Source: Oxyruncus cristatus (taxonomy: Eukaryota > Chordata > Aves > Passeriformes > Cotingidae). Taken from it: DNA of 64,000 bases. The stretch lies in contig VXAY01002605.1 in the NCBI GenBank assembly GCA_013399855.1, positions 421,073 through 485,072 on the forward strand. The letters run 5' to 3'. Below, piece after piece: positions 49,140-63,078 of this stretch. The position numbers and the translations under genes were made by a program. Numbering within the stretch: the first letter of the stretch is position 1; each line of letters begins with the position of its first letter. The notes beneath the pieces were generated by a model. The model had not been told where the DNA came from. It searched no databases and was given only the letters and a program-made list of their open reading frames with translations.

Positions 49140-51689
49140 AACCATGAAATGGAAGTAAAAAAACACATTTTTGACACTTTAAGATAAAATGCTCCTCAAA
49201 AAGCTTTTAGAAAATAAGTAACACCTGATGGCAACAAACTATAATGAGAAACAGTTTCATACAACACATATGTTTCTACATTTCTGCACCCCAGAACATG
49301 GTGTGGTTTTTACAGACAGATACATGAGCAAGGACGTATTAGTTTTTGTGACTTTGAACATTAGTCTGCAAAGATGCTTCTCCCATTCCATGGCAGGCCT
49401 GAGGCTGAAGGCACACAGTTTTCTGTAGCATATCCTTTATGCTCTGCTGCTGCATGATCCTACTTTAAATACAAAAATCTCAGTGACTCTACTACTGGTT
49501 GCTGTGGAAATGCTTGTGAGATCACAGAGGTCTCAATGAAAACAGCAAGAACTGTCAGATTAAAACTGGTTTTCAGTCTATCCACAGAGCTCTATACTTT
49601 TAAAATTAGTGATGAAAATTCACAGACAATAGGTCAGCTATTCTTAGTGACCTTTCATAGGTCACTGCATGGTCTGAGGGCACTTGTGTACTCAGTGCAG
49701 AAGTCTGGGGTCAGTCAGTGTTTCTATGCACGTTTCAGTACGAATAAGAGGCAATGTGTTCTACAGAGGTCTATCAATCCAATTCCAAACTGAGCCATCC
49801 ACACTGCCTACTTCAAATACCTGAGCACCAGACAGTTCCTTAACTGAGATATTCCAGTCTGTTTTGTAAAGGCACCTACAACCCCTGTTGCTTATCAAGG
49901 CCCTTGAGATGTTGCTTCTGCACTCCAAGCTGGAAGACTACCAAGTCTGTGCTATCAGATGGCTGGGGGTGATCCTGTTCTCTGAACAAGGGGAGCAACA
50001 TCAACATTGATGACCCAACCTTGCCATCCTTTGATACTCAAAATCCAGTCCAGTGCTGTGTGAGAGTGTCAGTCTTCACGCTTGCAAGAACACAGGTATT
50101 CAGCTGACTCCAACAGCAATTCGTGCACAGCAAGCACAGAAAGTCAGCACTGCTGAACATTATTAGTAACTGCAGCTGGGTTCCTCTCAGCTAAATCTGC
50201 CTCGTCTACAAATGACCGCCAGAACATGAAAAAAACAGAGGAATTGCCATACTCTAAGTGAAAAAATATGATTGAATAAATCCCGAGCATAAGACTTTGT
50301 GCCTAATTAGTTAAATCCCCTTAAGACATTAAAAAAGAGAAAAAATGCTAAAAGGGCTCTCAGTAATTTGTAATAAGATGCTTAGATAATGTACTCACTA
50401 TCAAGGGAAGTTTCCAGTTTCACTGTACTCCATTTTTTAACATCTTGGCAAAGACCTTTCTCTCCCTCTCATGCTAAAGACCTCCCATTGACACTGTAAC
50501 GTTAGCCTGGGAGCAGCTGGTGACTATTTCTGATGAATGGCAGGTGAGAGAGTTTTTCATGCCAAACAACACGCATGCAAAACTGAATTCTAGTTCCTAG
50601 TTTCCTTCATTTAGCAGTTTTAAAGGAACCTGAGACAAGGTAGTTTGGGAAAGTTAAATGTTCACCTTACAGAAGCAGACTCTACTATGGGGCAAAAGCA
50701 AAGAGGGGAAAAAGCTCTGGGATGGAGCTGTCTGCCCTTTGGTTTGGCATTGGTACACTCTTGCCCTGCTGTAGCAGGGCTGACATAAGCCACATTGGTA
50801 CCTGAGCATCATAGTCCACAAACAGATGTAAAGAAATCTCATTTGGAGCTGATCCAGAATGAAATGGGCTTTCTTCATAAAATAAAAAAGCAAAATTGGT
50901 TGAAAAGTCTATTCAAAATATTAGCATTTCTCTCCATGTCTGTTTTTTTGAGGGATTTTCTTGGTTTGAGTCTATTTTTGCCTTTTTAATATTTAATAGG
51001 CTACATTTAGATGTATTTTGGACTTGAGACTTTAATTCAGACTAAGTTTAAAAGACTCTGGTTTTTTACAGCAAATTTTTAAACAGTTTTATTTCTTTTC
51101 AAATGTTTCAACTGTAGCCCACTCCATATCTACCAACACAAAAAACATCAGAGAACTTTGTGTCAAACTTTATATCCAAACCTTCCATCAAAGGGTTAAA
51201 CCATATGGAAGTTTAAAGTGCAGCCGGACAATACTGTAACGATGTTAACCAAAGAGGCCTCTGCTGACAGTGTGGTCCTGGCCTTTTAGCACTCTGATTA
51301 GAGTTTACTCTGCAGAATGGACAGTTGTGATGGGCTGGCTGAGGACTGACTACTCAGTCTACCATTTCAGGTATGCCAGCGTTCCTCCTGATTTCTGTCC
51401 ATGGATAATGCAAACACCAAAAATGCCAAATAGCCTCAGTTGATGCAGATGTTACAGAAATCAAGGACATTCAGAAACAACCAGGACTGTCCTCCTTTCC
51501 TCCCCCGTCCTTTTTTTTAAGTTCATCAAAATGCGTTTTTTATATTGCTTCAGCTTTTCTTTTTGTGCCAAGTCCCAGCAACGAACCTCCTTTATTAAAC
51601 TGACATTTTGCAAGTAGTTAGTCCTGAAAATTGACTAAGCCCTTTTGGTATTAGAAAAATCATTCTGGAGGCAGCTGAAATATTAAATG

Positions 51690-51706
51690 AAAAAAAAAAA
51701 AAAAAA
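51690..51706. repeat. Poly-A run (17 A)
   Basis: Seventeen consecutive A between TAAATG and GCTAATGG. Confidence 0.92.
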
Positions 51707-53596
51707 GCTAATGGAACAGCAGGAAATCTGATTAATTTTTCTTTTCAGAGAGCAATGCTGATGAAGCAAGATAGCCATTTTATTCAGCAATGAGGTAATT
51801 TATTTGGCAAAAATAGAAACTACCTGAATCTGGGCTGAAAATCTAAACCATGCTTCAGCTGAAGTTCAGAAATATTATTTCGGTTCACTTGAATTGTTTT
51901 TTCATGTTCCACTCTAATTATGACAGATTGGCACCCACTCCAAATTAGGAGCGGCCAAGACATGGATGGGGAACTTGAAGAACAGCAAAGTTCTGCCTGG
52001 AGCAAAGTGGGTGATTCATTTGGAAGGAGATGTTTTCTGAGAAATCCACATTCCAGCTTAGTTACCTGGCAGTCTGGGGCAATTAGATTGGATATTTGAA
52101 ACTGCAACGAGTTACCAGGCACATGAATTAATTTTATTATTCTCTCTTCGGTTAACTAAGCTCACACTGAGAATCAAACTTTCTAAGGAAATTTGGGAGT
52201 GGGGTTTAAAAGGAGCTTTTCGAAGTAAATATCAGGTATGTACAGTATAAAGATATAGCGCATTATAACATTTGTAGGAAGACTGGGAACATAATGCATT
52301 CACTGAACCAATGTGAAGATTTTAATTCCCTGTCCTTTCTGCAATTTTATGAAAAAATAAAAGTGTGTAGTTGCACACTCAAATCAGAGTCAGGTACTCC
52401 ACATACCGTGCAGGTATTGCCATGCACTTTTTTAACTAAACACACCATGCTGAACTGTGTGCCCTTCACTGAAGTGCCTAAATCAGGTGGGCAATTCCAA
52501 ACAACAACTCAATGCACCCAAAAGTCAAACTTCCTCTCTCTGTTTATCTCTAATGAGCCTAGAGAGAGGCTACAGGAATGAAAACTTAAAACCTTGTTTA
52601 AGAACTTGTACTTTCAAAGGATGAAAGCAGGCTTTACATGCTTGTTATTTTGTTGATTTAAATGTGATTCTGTTTTTGCAAAAACTTTTATCACCATGAA
52701 TTTTGTTAATTCTAAGGTTAACAATTTCAGAATATTAGTTCATCTGATATTGTGTAAACTCTTGCCACAAGGCTTCTGTCTTCTTTCTATAGCAAAATAG
52801 GTAAATTTTTCATTATATTTCTTTCCAACGTGCTTGAAGGAGAAGTGACAACCATTACTGCTGCCTAATAAAGCTAAGCCCCTGTGTTACACTGCTCTGC
52901 ACAAAAAATACATCAGGCAGGGACTAGCTTGCATTTCATTCTCAAGACAGAAGGTACATGATGTTTGTGAACAGAAAATGAGATTATACCAAACAAAACT
53001 AGATGGGGGAGCCAAACCAACCAATTCAGAACATCGCTACAAAGTTACTGTTATTACAGATGACTGTTTCACCTTATAAACCATGTTTTCATTATGTTTC
53101 TGGTAAAGGTACATTTGGGAAAGGACTATTTCCTTGTCCTGCTTTGAGAGGATTTTGTTTACCAGTTGGGTTGTGCAGCACTCTCACACAAATTTCACCA
53201 ATGAGCAATAAAGAAAGCTGCAGAACAACACACTTAAATCATGTATGTGCCTTCTGCTCCTTATATCATAGTAACTAAACAAACAAAACAAACCAAAATC
53301 TAACCCTTTCCCCTCTGCAGGTTGATATATCTCCAAATCCTTAATCTCTCCAGCTGGCTAGCTTAGTCTAGTTTCTATAATACCATCATACATTGTAGTT
53401 CCTGTCCACATCCAAGAACATACAGTGATCTGGGAACTCTTGATTTAATACATGTTGCCACACTGCCCTTGACCTCAGAAGGACTTTGAAGTTTTCTGGC
53501 TGGAGATGAAAGTTACAGTATGTGTGGCAGGGCTGGGCTGTAGCATAAGAAAGAATTGCTAACTCAACAACTTGTTAAAACACACATTTCCAGGAC

Positions 53597-53616
53597 TTTT
53601 TTTTTTTTTTTTTTTT
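53597..53616. repeat. Poly-T run (20 T)
   Basis: Twenty consecutive T followed by AATTAAAAAACACAC. No element is recognised beside it. Confidence 0.93.
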
Positions 53617-54474
53617 AATTAAAAAACACACTATTCCAGGATTTCAGTCCTCTTGTTCAGATTGATTAGATGAGAGATGAATTTGAACAGACAGATAGAT
53701 TAAATCAAGAGTTATGGGTAAATTATTTCCAGTCCTCCAAATTTGGCCTGATGGTATCCATTTCCTAGTTCTCCTTAAGGATTTCTGCTGGAGTGTGTCC
53801 TATAAAGCTTCGATCCCGATGCGCATCATCAGCTTATGAGTGGCAATTAGATGCAATCTCAAGATACCTTCCTAGAGGGCTTTATTCTTTGGAAGTCACA
53901 AGAGGAGACCAGATTCAGAACCTACTTGTTGGCAGCCTTACTTTCCAAAAGAATAAAGAACTCACATGAGTGTTTGAGATAGTGACCAAATCTGTGTGAA
54001 AAGCGAGAGGGATGAAACTCCTTGAGATTATTGTTTGCCTCCCTGTCATGTGTTCATGCTGTTCAGACCCAAAGCAGACATCTGTTGGACAGCTTAGTCA
54101 TGTTGTAAAAAGGCCAGATGTAATTAAAGTACGTACTCATTTCTTGCCAATCAAAAGGAACTGAAAAAAAGAGCCCTAAACCAGAGCACCAGATCAGAGT
54201 TTTCTCTTTCTCATAAAGGATCACATTTTCACAAGCAGAAGCTTCGTGCTTCAAACTCATAGCAGGAAAAAATCTATGCCAGATCTGTCCTTGGACCTCT
54301 AGAAAGATAATGCATTTTCTTGCCGTTAAAAAACATGATCAGCTCTTGGTATCTTTCTGTGCCTGGAGGATACTAAATTCACAAAGACAAATAAGGAGAC
54401 AGGAAGTCTTTTATTACATGAGAGCCATGGATGAATGGGGTTCAACATCCTTGACACTGAGTATCTAATAGCGA

Positions 54475-54898
54475 ATCAATAGAATCATGAAATTATTTGA
54501 GTTGAAAGGGACATTAAAATTCATCTAGTTCCAATACCCTGTGGGCAGGGACACCTCCCACTGGACCATGTTGCTACAAGCCCCATCCAACCTGGCCTTG
54601 GACACTTCCAGGGATGGGATATCTACAGCTTCTCTGGACAACCTCTTCCAGTGCCTCACCACCCTCACTGTTAAGAATTTCTTCCTAATATCTGATCCAA
54701 ACCTACCCTCTTTCAGTTTAAAACCATTCCCCCCTGTCATATCAATCACTTCATGCCCTTGTCAAAAGTCTCTCTCCAGTGGCTCTTTTGCAGCCACTTT
54801 AGTTACTGGAAGGAGCCATAAGATCTCCCTGGACCTTCTCCAAGCTGGACAATCCTAATTCTTTCAGCCTGCCTTCATAGAAGAGGTGCTCTGACTTA
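54475..54898 (-). mobile_element. CR1 LINE fragment with ORF2 C-terminus
   Basis: A roughly 420-base CR1 copy in minus orientation. The 3' end at the left has ATAGAATCATGAAATT and then GTTGAAAGGGACATT. Minus-strand translation of about 54570-54740 gives a CR1 ORF2 C-terminus with GNGFKLKEGRF, DIRKKFLTVRVVRHW and PSLEVSKARLDG, in one open stretch. Further right the similarity continues through the segment matching CR1 sequence for the end of the reverse transcriptase (CTCCAAGCTGGACAATCC, CAGCCTGCCTTCATAG) and stops near 54898. It is 5'-truncated and non-functional. The terminal octamers are eroded. Confidence 0.94.
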
Positions 54899-54970
54899 GG
54901 ACAAAGAGAAGTCAAGTAGTCACGAGCAGAAAAAGGAATTAAAACCATCTTGTGAATCAAAGGACTTATA

Positions 54971-55001
54971 GGAAAAAAAAAAAAAAGAAAGAAAAGAAAA
55001 A
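54971..55001. repeat. Purine (A/G) tract
   Basis: GG and A14 followed by GAAAGAAAAGAAAAAG, purines only. It lies about 70 bases right of the CR1 copy at 54.5 kb but is not part of it. Confidence 0.92.
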
Positions 55002-57254
55002 GCATAATCTGGTTTTTTATGTCCAAATTGGATAAGCTACAAGCTATAGGCAGAAACCAGCATCTGAGAGATTCAGGTCAGACACTAGCAATAAGTTTTT
55101 GATTCTAAGAGTGCAGAATTGAATTAGATTGCCTGAGAAGAACATGATGTTTTCAGCACTAGGGATTTGTGAGAACAAGTTCAACAAGCATCTACCCAGA
55201 GAGATGAAATCAGCCCTGCTCTGGGTAGACGACTAGATGAGTTGATCTAGTCATTTGGGTGACCTTTATCCCAAAGATCCTAAAGTCCATGTTGAATCAA
55301 AGCACTTGTTTTGCCTGCATCTCCTGTTTCTGTGACAATTGTAAATTCTTTTCCAGAAAATTAGTATCTTAGGATCAGAACAAGAGGAGTTCAGCATTAC
55401 CAGAAGATTTGAATATTCTTTAATGAACAAAACACTGTAAAATTGCCAAGCAAGAGAAATAGAATGTCATCCTAAAGACTCCACTATCAAGAGAAAAGCT
55501 CAGCAAGCAAAATCATTCGGCCATCTTGCTGACATGTATTATAATTTGTGGTACTCAGACCTAGGAAACAGTAGGGAAAGAAGCAGTACACAACATACCC
55601 CCCACCCTGAGTTGGTGAATTGGTTTTTAAATTAAAATTATTTATTGTAATGATGCCTCGGAAATACTTCACCAAAACAGACCCACACTGTCATAGGTTT
55701 AAAAAGTGTTTGCAAAACAAATTTTCAGCACCTGAAGTACTGGCAGACGCATGGTCTATTTGTAGGATTCTCCACACTTTGATGCTGGTGTCAGCATCAA
55801 ATCAAAAGGTGACATTTGATTGAATCAAATATCTGGACTAAACCAATCTTTTGGAGGGATCCAAGAAAGTACTGAGTGCAACCTCTTCTAATTCAGTATT
55901 TTACCTGCTGTTTCCTAATAATTAGCTCCAGGCAGCTCCCTGCTTAAGACCTTACATATATCTGAGATATTTGCCTGCACTGATCAGATAAAGGAGACAC
56001 AGCCAGAACTCAGGCCACCTGCCCAGGGCTGTTTTCTGCTGGGTTACTCACATTGGTAGAATTAGGGAGCCAAAACCCCTTTCTCAGACACACATGCATT
56101 CAGTCACTACTAAGAGAAGTCCTAGCCGTGTAAGTGGATTGAATGATATGCTTTAAATTATGAGCAGGACCAGCTACTGATGGCTTCCTTTTACTGTTCC
56201 TGCTAAAGGGCTCTGTTCACCATACAGGTGCTGACAGATTGTTTGATGAAATTTTTAAGTTCAAGGGATGAACAAAATCAAATATTAAACCAAGAGAGAA
56301 GGAACTGTTTCCATCCTGTTCTTCAACAAAGTGGTACTTCTGTTTCTCTCTTTCCAGTTGCTCTATCACAGTTATTACAACTTAGGTCATTCAGAGGCGG
56401 TTAAACAACTTTGAAGTGCTAGTGAACTGATCCAAAAAGTAATTTTTCACACCTAATTAATATGAACACTTAAGAAGGGGAAAGGTGGTGGGTTTTTTAC
56501 TTTGGATTATTAAAAGCAGATGTGTTGAATCAGAGATGGGTTTAGAGTCACTGTAGGTGGACACACAGCATCCACATGAGCCATCAAAAACTTTGGTATG
56601 TTAGGTCTAGGCTACTTATCAAAGCTGCCTATTGCAGCAACTACCCTCAGGATATGACAGAGCCTATCCTAAAATAACTGTCAATACAGATTCATCATTC
56701 CATGGAAGTGAACATTTCTCTCCTGCCAACTAGAGACAGAGCCTATAGCATTAGGTTAAAGATAATGAATTCCTAGGAGTTTAATTTATGTTAGATGGGG
56801 AAAACTTCCCCAGAAATTCAAAAGTCAGCCCCAAATTGAAGCCAGACTTTTGAACCAGATCTCCTCTTTTTTCTTTTGGGATCAAGGCTGATAGACTAAT
56901 TTTGCATCAATATTTCTTCTGCAAGGCCTTCTAATATTACAGGTCCAGAAACTGAACACCCTACCAAAAATTTTTTTTGCCATTTTTTTCAGCTCTTCCC
57001 AAAAAGTTGCAAGACTTCCCTGACAAATCTTGATTTTTTTCTAGTTTTAGAAGGGGAGAGAAGAGCCACATACATATCCACAAATTTATCTCATCTCAAC
57101 TCCTGAGTTGTTTTAGGCTTGGCCATCAATTTAGTGTGGGAAAGTGTGCAAACTCTACAGCTGATTAAGCTTTAGCACAACTCCCAATTCATACTGTGAC
57201 ACTAAACATTCTTCTGTCTATTTACATATCCTGGCTTTCCCCATTATAAAGTGA

Positions 57255-57289
57255 TTTTTTTTATTATTTTTTTTAATTTCCCCCCCCCC
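57255..57289. repeat. T-rich run ending in C10
   Basis: T8, T8 and TTT runs with a few A, ending in ten consecutive C at 57280-57289. A low-complexity pyrimidine tract and the longest C run I noticed in the window. Confidence 0.92.
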
Positions 57290-59632
57290 ACATGTGCTAT
57301 ATAACTGATTAGGTTTTGGTGTGTTCCAGTCTGTCTTGTTCGGTCATACAGCATATTCAGTACAATGTTTTGACATCACTAAATTTCTCACTGACCAAAC
57401 TTACCATGTTTGTGCTTTCTAGTCACATATGTGCTTTTCCTTTGTTGCATTTCTATCATCTGGTTTAGGCCAAGAACTGTCACCCAGATGGCCATCACTC
57501 CGAATTCAGAATTCCACATGAACTGCTGGAAGAAACAACAGATCCTAATGGGGTAGTTATGGTTAAACGGCAAATTTCATACTTTGTCATAGACTAATGA
57601 AAGAAGAAAACAAACAAAAAGTCATCCTTATTGCTCAAAGTGGTGTTTCTGCTGCCATCTAACAAATGTTAACAGTGCACCACAAGGCATTTCACTAAGA
57701 GCTGCACTTTCAGGCTTTAAAACTCATTGTGACATTTTAGAGATTTGGGCTTTGAAAACTGATTTTCACATTTTATTTGCCTGGATGCATGGTGATGAAA
57801 GACCTGATAACATCTCCATGACCTCAGTCTACCACATTTCACAGCAAAAATGCATCAGAACTGCATTTTCATGGCAGACCAAGAACCACGAGTTTTTATG
57901 GGCTTTATGACACCATGATAGAAGTGTAGACTTGGGTATATGATTTAAGATCTTTTATAGCTTATAAATAAACTTAAGTTATTCCTTTATAAGACTAAAA
58001 TTTTTAGTCAACCTTCGTATTCTTTTAAGCTTAGTTTGATCTCACAGCACTTTTCATCCTATCCTTTCTCAGATATTACTGCAAATTTTGGGAATGATAA
58101 TAACCTACACTAAATACAGCACAGTATGAGATCTTAATAAAAGAACTAAGCAATCCATCACCCTCTCTTTAAGATTTATTCTGCATTCAGGCTCTTAATC
58201 CTGGCATTCCTGTGGCTTCCCTAAATGCTTCTCTGAAACATCAGAACATTTCCAAGAATAAGTCTCCATTCTTCGCCCACCCTGGCACAGTTCAGCAGCC
58301 CCATTCCTCTGTACTGCACATGGGACAATCTGGTAAGTGAGTTTCTAAATCAGTTATATCATCCATAAAATATGCCACTTTCTCAGCTACGATCTGGACA
58401 CAAATTACTTTACTGATGTGTGTTATATAGACAAATATTCCCAATCAGATATCGAAGGCTCAGCTACTTGTCTTACAAAAACACATCTTGTCATTCCTGT
58501 TTCTCAAATATAGTTCAATCCAAAAATAACATAGCAGTCAATAATCTTTCCTGAATTCCCTTACAGAAGACCATTATGATTTACACATTATCATAACTAT
58601 TTATGCTGAAGGAAAAATAAAATACAGACAAGCAATTAGCACTTAGACAAACAGCATCAGAGCAAGGAAAAGATATCAGCCCTGTTTAGTCCACGGTCTA
58701 ATCTTTAACTGACTGGTTGCACTCCCTCAGTTAAATCTCATAGAAAAGCCTTAAACACTGAGGCAGACAATCCCATTTTAACAGGTATAAAAATCTTCTG
58801 AACTTTGTAGTTCATTTATTGCAAGCTTATAACATTTTGGGATTTGCATATGTCCAAAATATTTGGTCACTTGGTCCTCCTATAACCATGTGAAAGTCAG
58901 AACTGTGTCTAATCTCATCCTCTCAACTCCTTCCATAACGGAAACGGAGCTTTATAGAGATGGTTCATCCCATCCTGTAACAGGTGTCAGAGGAGGAACC
59001 AACCTTCTGGCAGTTCTTGTTTTTCTCCATTAGCTGAAGAGTGAACAGGCCCTTCCACAGAGCAGACTTGGACACACAGTTTTAAAAGGCTCAGGTCCAG
59101 TAAAACAAGCTGTGCAAATCAAGGAGAACGAGCCTACGTTCTCAAGAAATGGTCTCACTCACCCAGTTGAATATAAATCCTTCATATAATTCTACAGAGA
59201 AAAAGAAATCATAATATCAGATTCTAGGGTCACATTTCAAGGACATTGAGGAATTTCTGGAAATGTTAGAGAAAGGAACTCTTGCTCTCTATGTGTGATT
59301 TAGTGACTTAAATTTGCTTCCACTTTGAAAAATGCCTCATCTATCTTCTTGCCTGTCACATTAAAACCCCCTTACTCCACAAACCTTGAAACAGGTAGGT
59401 TGCTCAGGCTTGCAACTGTCATTTTCTAGGGTAGGAAGGAGAAAAGATTATTTGATTCCATACTGATAAATATATTAAAAGGAAAGATGACAGCAGAGAA
59501 CTTCCCAAATGGTCCCTGCTATTTTACAAAAAGAAAAAAAAAGAAAGACTTACATGTGTGGTAAGGCCCTCTCTTTCACAAACACTGTGGAGAGTATCTG
59601 TGCTAAGATTCATATCTGATGGACAGGCAGTT

Positions 59633-59855
59633 TCATAGAATCACAGAATGGTTTGAGGTGGAAGAGACTTTAAGCTCATCTAGTTGACTCCACTGCCGTG
59701 GACAGGGACCTGGTTGCTCAGAGGTGCATCCAGCTTGGCTTTGAACACTTCCAGGGATGGGGCATCCACAGTTTCTCTGCTCTAGCATCTCACTACCCTC
59801 ACAGTAAATAATTTCTTCTGAATATCTAATCTAAACCTACTCCCAAATTTAAGCT
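59633..59855 (-). mobile_element. CR1 LINE 3' fragment
   Basis: A CR1 copy of about 220 bases, minus orientation. It starts with TCATAGAATCACAGAATGG, then a segment like GGTGGAAGAGACTTTAAG, CACTTCCAGGGATGGGGC and CACTACCCTCACAGTAAAT. It ends around AATATCTAATCTAAACCTA before similarity fades near 59855. Small internal deletions are apparent relative to the copy at 54.5 kb, and no usable reading frame remains. Confidence 0.93.
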
Positions 59856-62790
59856 GCCTTCTGGAGGTCACAGACTTGTAGCAGAGTTAAGTGTTAAGCG
59901 TGAACTTAAGAGTATCCAGAGCTACATTTTATCCACCAAAAAAACCCTATAAATAATACTAGTTCACAACACTGGGTTGTACCAGTTACAAAATCTCGTC
60001 TCCATCTTTGTAGAGAGCCTTGAAAGCCACAGTAAGGCATGGTTAGCTGCATGCTTTGCAGGCTGCCTAGAGTCATGGAATGAACTTTTTTCTGGTCTAT
60101 TAAAAGTAGCTTCACACAGGATTTAAAATCATGAGGAACACAAATCTTAGAATAAATGAATCTGTGCATACCTAGGTCTGTTCCTTGTATGTGACAAATG
60201 CACATTCACTACAAGGAATGGAAATGCATCTTTCCATCACAATAAGAAAATCTTAACATATTTTTTTTTGCCCTGCCCTAAAAGAAGTACTAATCTTTGA
60301 CTAGCTATGTAAAAATAAAAATAATTAAAAAAATTACTCCATCAATCATTTATATTGATCAATTTCAAACACATGCTCCCATGCAAGACCTATAATCTCT
60401 CATATCTCAATAGAGAGAAAGGACCTAAAGAGTTGTTATGGTCTACCTATCACACAGAGTACAAAAGAAACTAATTTATTTAAAGTGCAAAAATCCTCAA
60501 ACAGAGAATATTTCTCATCAGATGGCCTCCTTTTAAATTAAGTATTTAAAAACCAGAAGTACCAAGTGGAAAAAAATACATTAAAATAACCCATCCAGGG
60601 TTCAGCTCAGTTTCTGCTCAGTAATGAAGAACATTTTCAGTATTGCTGCCAGAGATTAATAGTTTTATTCTATTAGGCATACAGTCGACAGAGAACTAGG
60701 CAGTCTTAGCTATCCTTTCTCCAACTCTTAGGCCCATGGAGTTCATGAAATCTTCTCTAAGTCAATCAACTCCAATCACACAGAAATCTCAATTTCTTAT
60801 TTTTAATTCTCTTTTTCCTTGTATTCCCAAGGAATTACCTCAGTGGTGACCCCCTGATTTCTACAGTGAAGTTATGTTTTTCCTGGCCCCTGTGATACCT
60901 TCGCCCTGTATGCTCAGAGATTCCTTCATGAGAGCATCATGAAGAGAAAGGCCCAGAACAAAATATAGTCGATATAATCCATACCTAGCAACCTCCAATC
61001 TGCCTTTTCCTTTCTTCCACCTATACAGTTACTCTCACCTGTTAATTTTGACCCCACACACTGCTGATCTGCTCTGTGGCCCTCTCTGCCTGCTTCACTG
61101 CCTTTGCAGAATACACCAGATTGTAGGATTTAGCCCAAATGGTTAGACTGGAGCACAGGAGCAAAAGCAAACCCAATCTTTTTTTTTTTGTTGTTGTTCC
61201 TTAAATCTGTGTTCACTTCCATCCTCAGCATCCAGCATAGAGGAGTAGTTACACAAACCCAGGATTATACAGTGCAGGAAGACAATGCAGCCTGGAACCA
61301 CCACTTCAGATCTCCTGCCCACATGCAGTCCTGAATGGTAAATGCGGATCCTTTATCCAACAGCCAGTGCTGGCTCTGCTGAGTTTGACTGTGAAGTTCC
61401 CACTGCCTTCACCAGGGCCAGGATTCGTGCTGTGACATTGCAGTTCCTCGCACTGTTGTTTCCAAGGTTGCATCATATGCACGTGTGTATGCACACATGA
61501 AGCACAAGTAATCTGCAAAGCTTGAAACATTTTGTATAAACCACGAGAAAAGCTTCACCCATCTCACCATGTAAAATCATCCTCTGCCCATTCCAGCTAC
61601 AGGTTGCTGCTGGGGTTTTTTTCAGTGAATTAACTCCAAGCATTTAAAAGAACAAACATTTCAATATGCTTTTCTGACAGGTAAGAAATTAACTGCATAT
61701 CAGGAGCTATTGAATTCAGCTTTCATAGTATCAATAAACATTTCTGATTAAATTATGAAATTGATTTTATAATTTTGACCATTTTGTTTTTACATCAATA
61801 TCATCATATGACAGCAAATGTAGTTACCATTTCCTTATTGATCTTAGACATGGCACTCCAAAGTACTCATTTGACTATATTACAAAATCAAACTTGATTT
61901 CCTATAGTACTGTAGTAAGTTTTGGTCCTGACTTGACATGAAGAACCAAATGGATTTTCAAGTTATTAAAATATGCTTTGTTCTCAGCAGCCCAGGCACA
62001 CTCCTGCTGCATGGCTGTAGCAGTTTCAGGGCAAGTTTCAGGACTTAGTGATGTTGTTCTTCTTTTATGTCTAATAATAATCCCTCCTGTTTCTCTTGAT
62101 GATCCATCTATCAGGTTTCTTGTGAGCAATCTAAACACTATTTATTAACGAGAAGGAACAAAGTGCTATTTATAATGCTCATTCAAGCAATCCAACAAAA
62201 ACTCAGAGTTTCTGTAGCTTGGGAGCATTACTCTTGATCTCACCCTCCCCTCTGTCAGGATAATAGCTGTGTGTTGGGCTACTCCATCTCCCCATAAGGT
62301 TTAATGTTCTGTTAAGAGAATGCATAATTCAAAAGGACCACTGTTGCTCTGATACATGCATTACAGTAAATCAAAGGTGTAATGTGCTGGATATTTATGT
62401 CTCGAGGTTAGAACAAGTTTGATCAGATTAAAGAAATTTCAATCCTGGGCTTTTTGGCTGCTGTAAATTTCTACAGGCCCTCCCACATCTAAACCTTTCT
62501 GGGCTGAAGGACTATGGGGCATCTTCATTGATATAAACTGCCTTCAAGGAAGAGGAGCAGCAAGTTGAGGCCTTAAATTGGTTTGTCAGACTGCACTTCT
62601 GTAATGGATCTGTGGGTCTCCTAATATGTTACCCAAAAGTGTCTTTTCCAAATAGTCAGTCATGTTTCTTCCTCCCTAATAATAGGGGCATCTGTTTCAA
62701 AATGTAACTAATCCCTCCAGGTTTTGTGGGCTGAGGAGAAGGGCGGGAGGGGTCAGCTGGAACTCGTGCTCTTATCCCTCTTGCAAGATT

Positions 62791-62824
62791 ATTCCCTAAT
62801 ATGCATGATTCCCTAATATTCATT
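62791..62824 (+). repeat. 17-base tandem duplication
   Basis: ATTCCCTAATATGCATG (62791-62807) is followed directly by ATTCCCTAATATTCATT (62808-62824), two mismatches. Confidence 0.9.
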
Positions 62825-63078
62825 AAAGTATTTAGGCCTCTGACAAGTATTTGCCTTGCCAAGCCCATGGAGAATGTGATACACTTCTGTCTGTCTCAAG
62901 ACAAACCATTCCCTGAAAGAAGACATCAGCAGAGCATGGGAAGTTGTTTCACCTTGCTTTGGTTAAAATAAAGAAAAAAAAAATCGTATAAACTGCTTAA
63001 AAAATATTGGTAATTTAATGCCTATGGGAACAAGTGATTTATGTAGTGCTGGTAAATCAGTCATAGCACAGACAAGCA

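Larger units (their letters stand above)
41913..54474. other. Unique non-coding sequence with simple repeats
   Basis: About 12.5 kb with only simple repeats, short inverted repeats (42408-42430 and 45319-45339) and the weak MIR-like stretch at 46.2-46.4 kb. No gene is supported on either strand. Confidence 0.55.
54899..59632. other. Unique non-coding sequence
   Basis: No gene seen and unusually few open frames. It contains the purine tract at 54.97 kb and the T/C run at 57.26 kb. A 29-base exon-like segment lies on the minus strand at 59163-59191. Confidence 0.55.
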
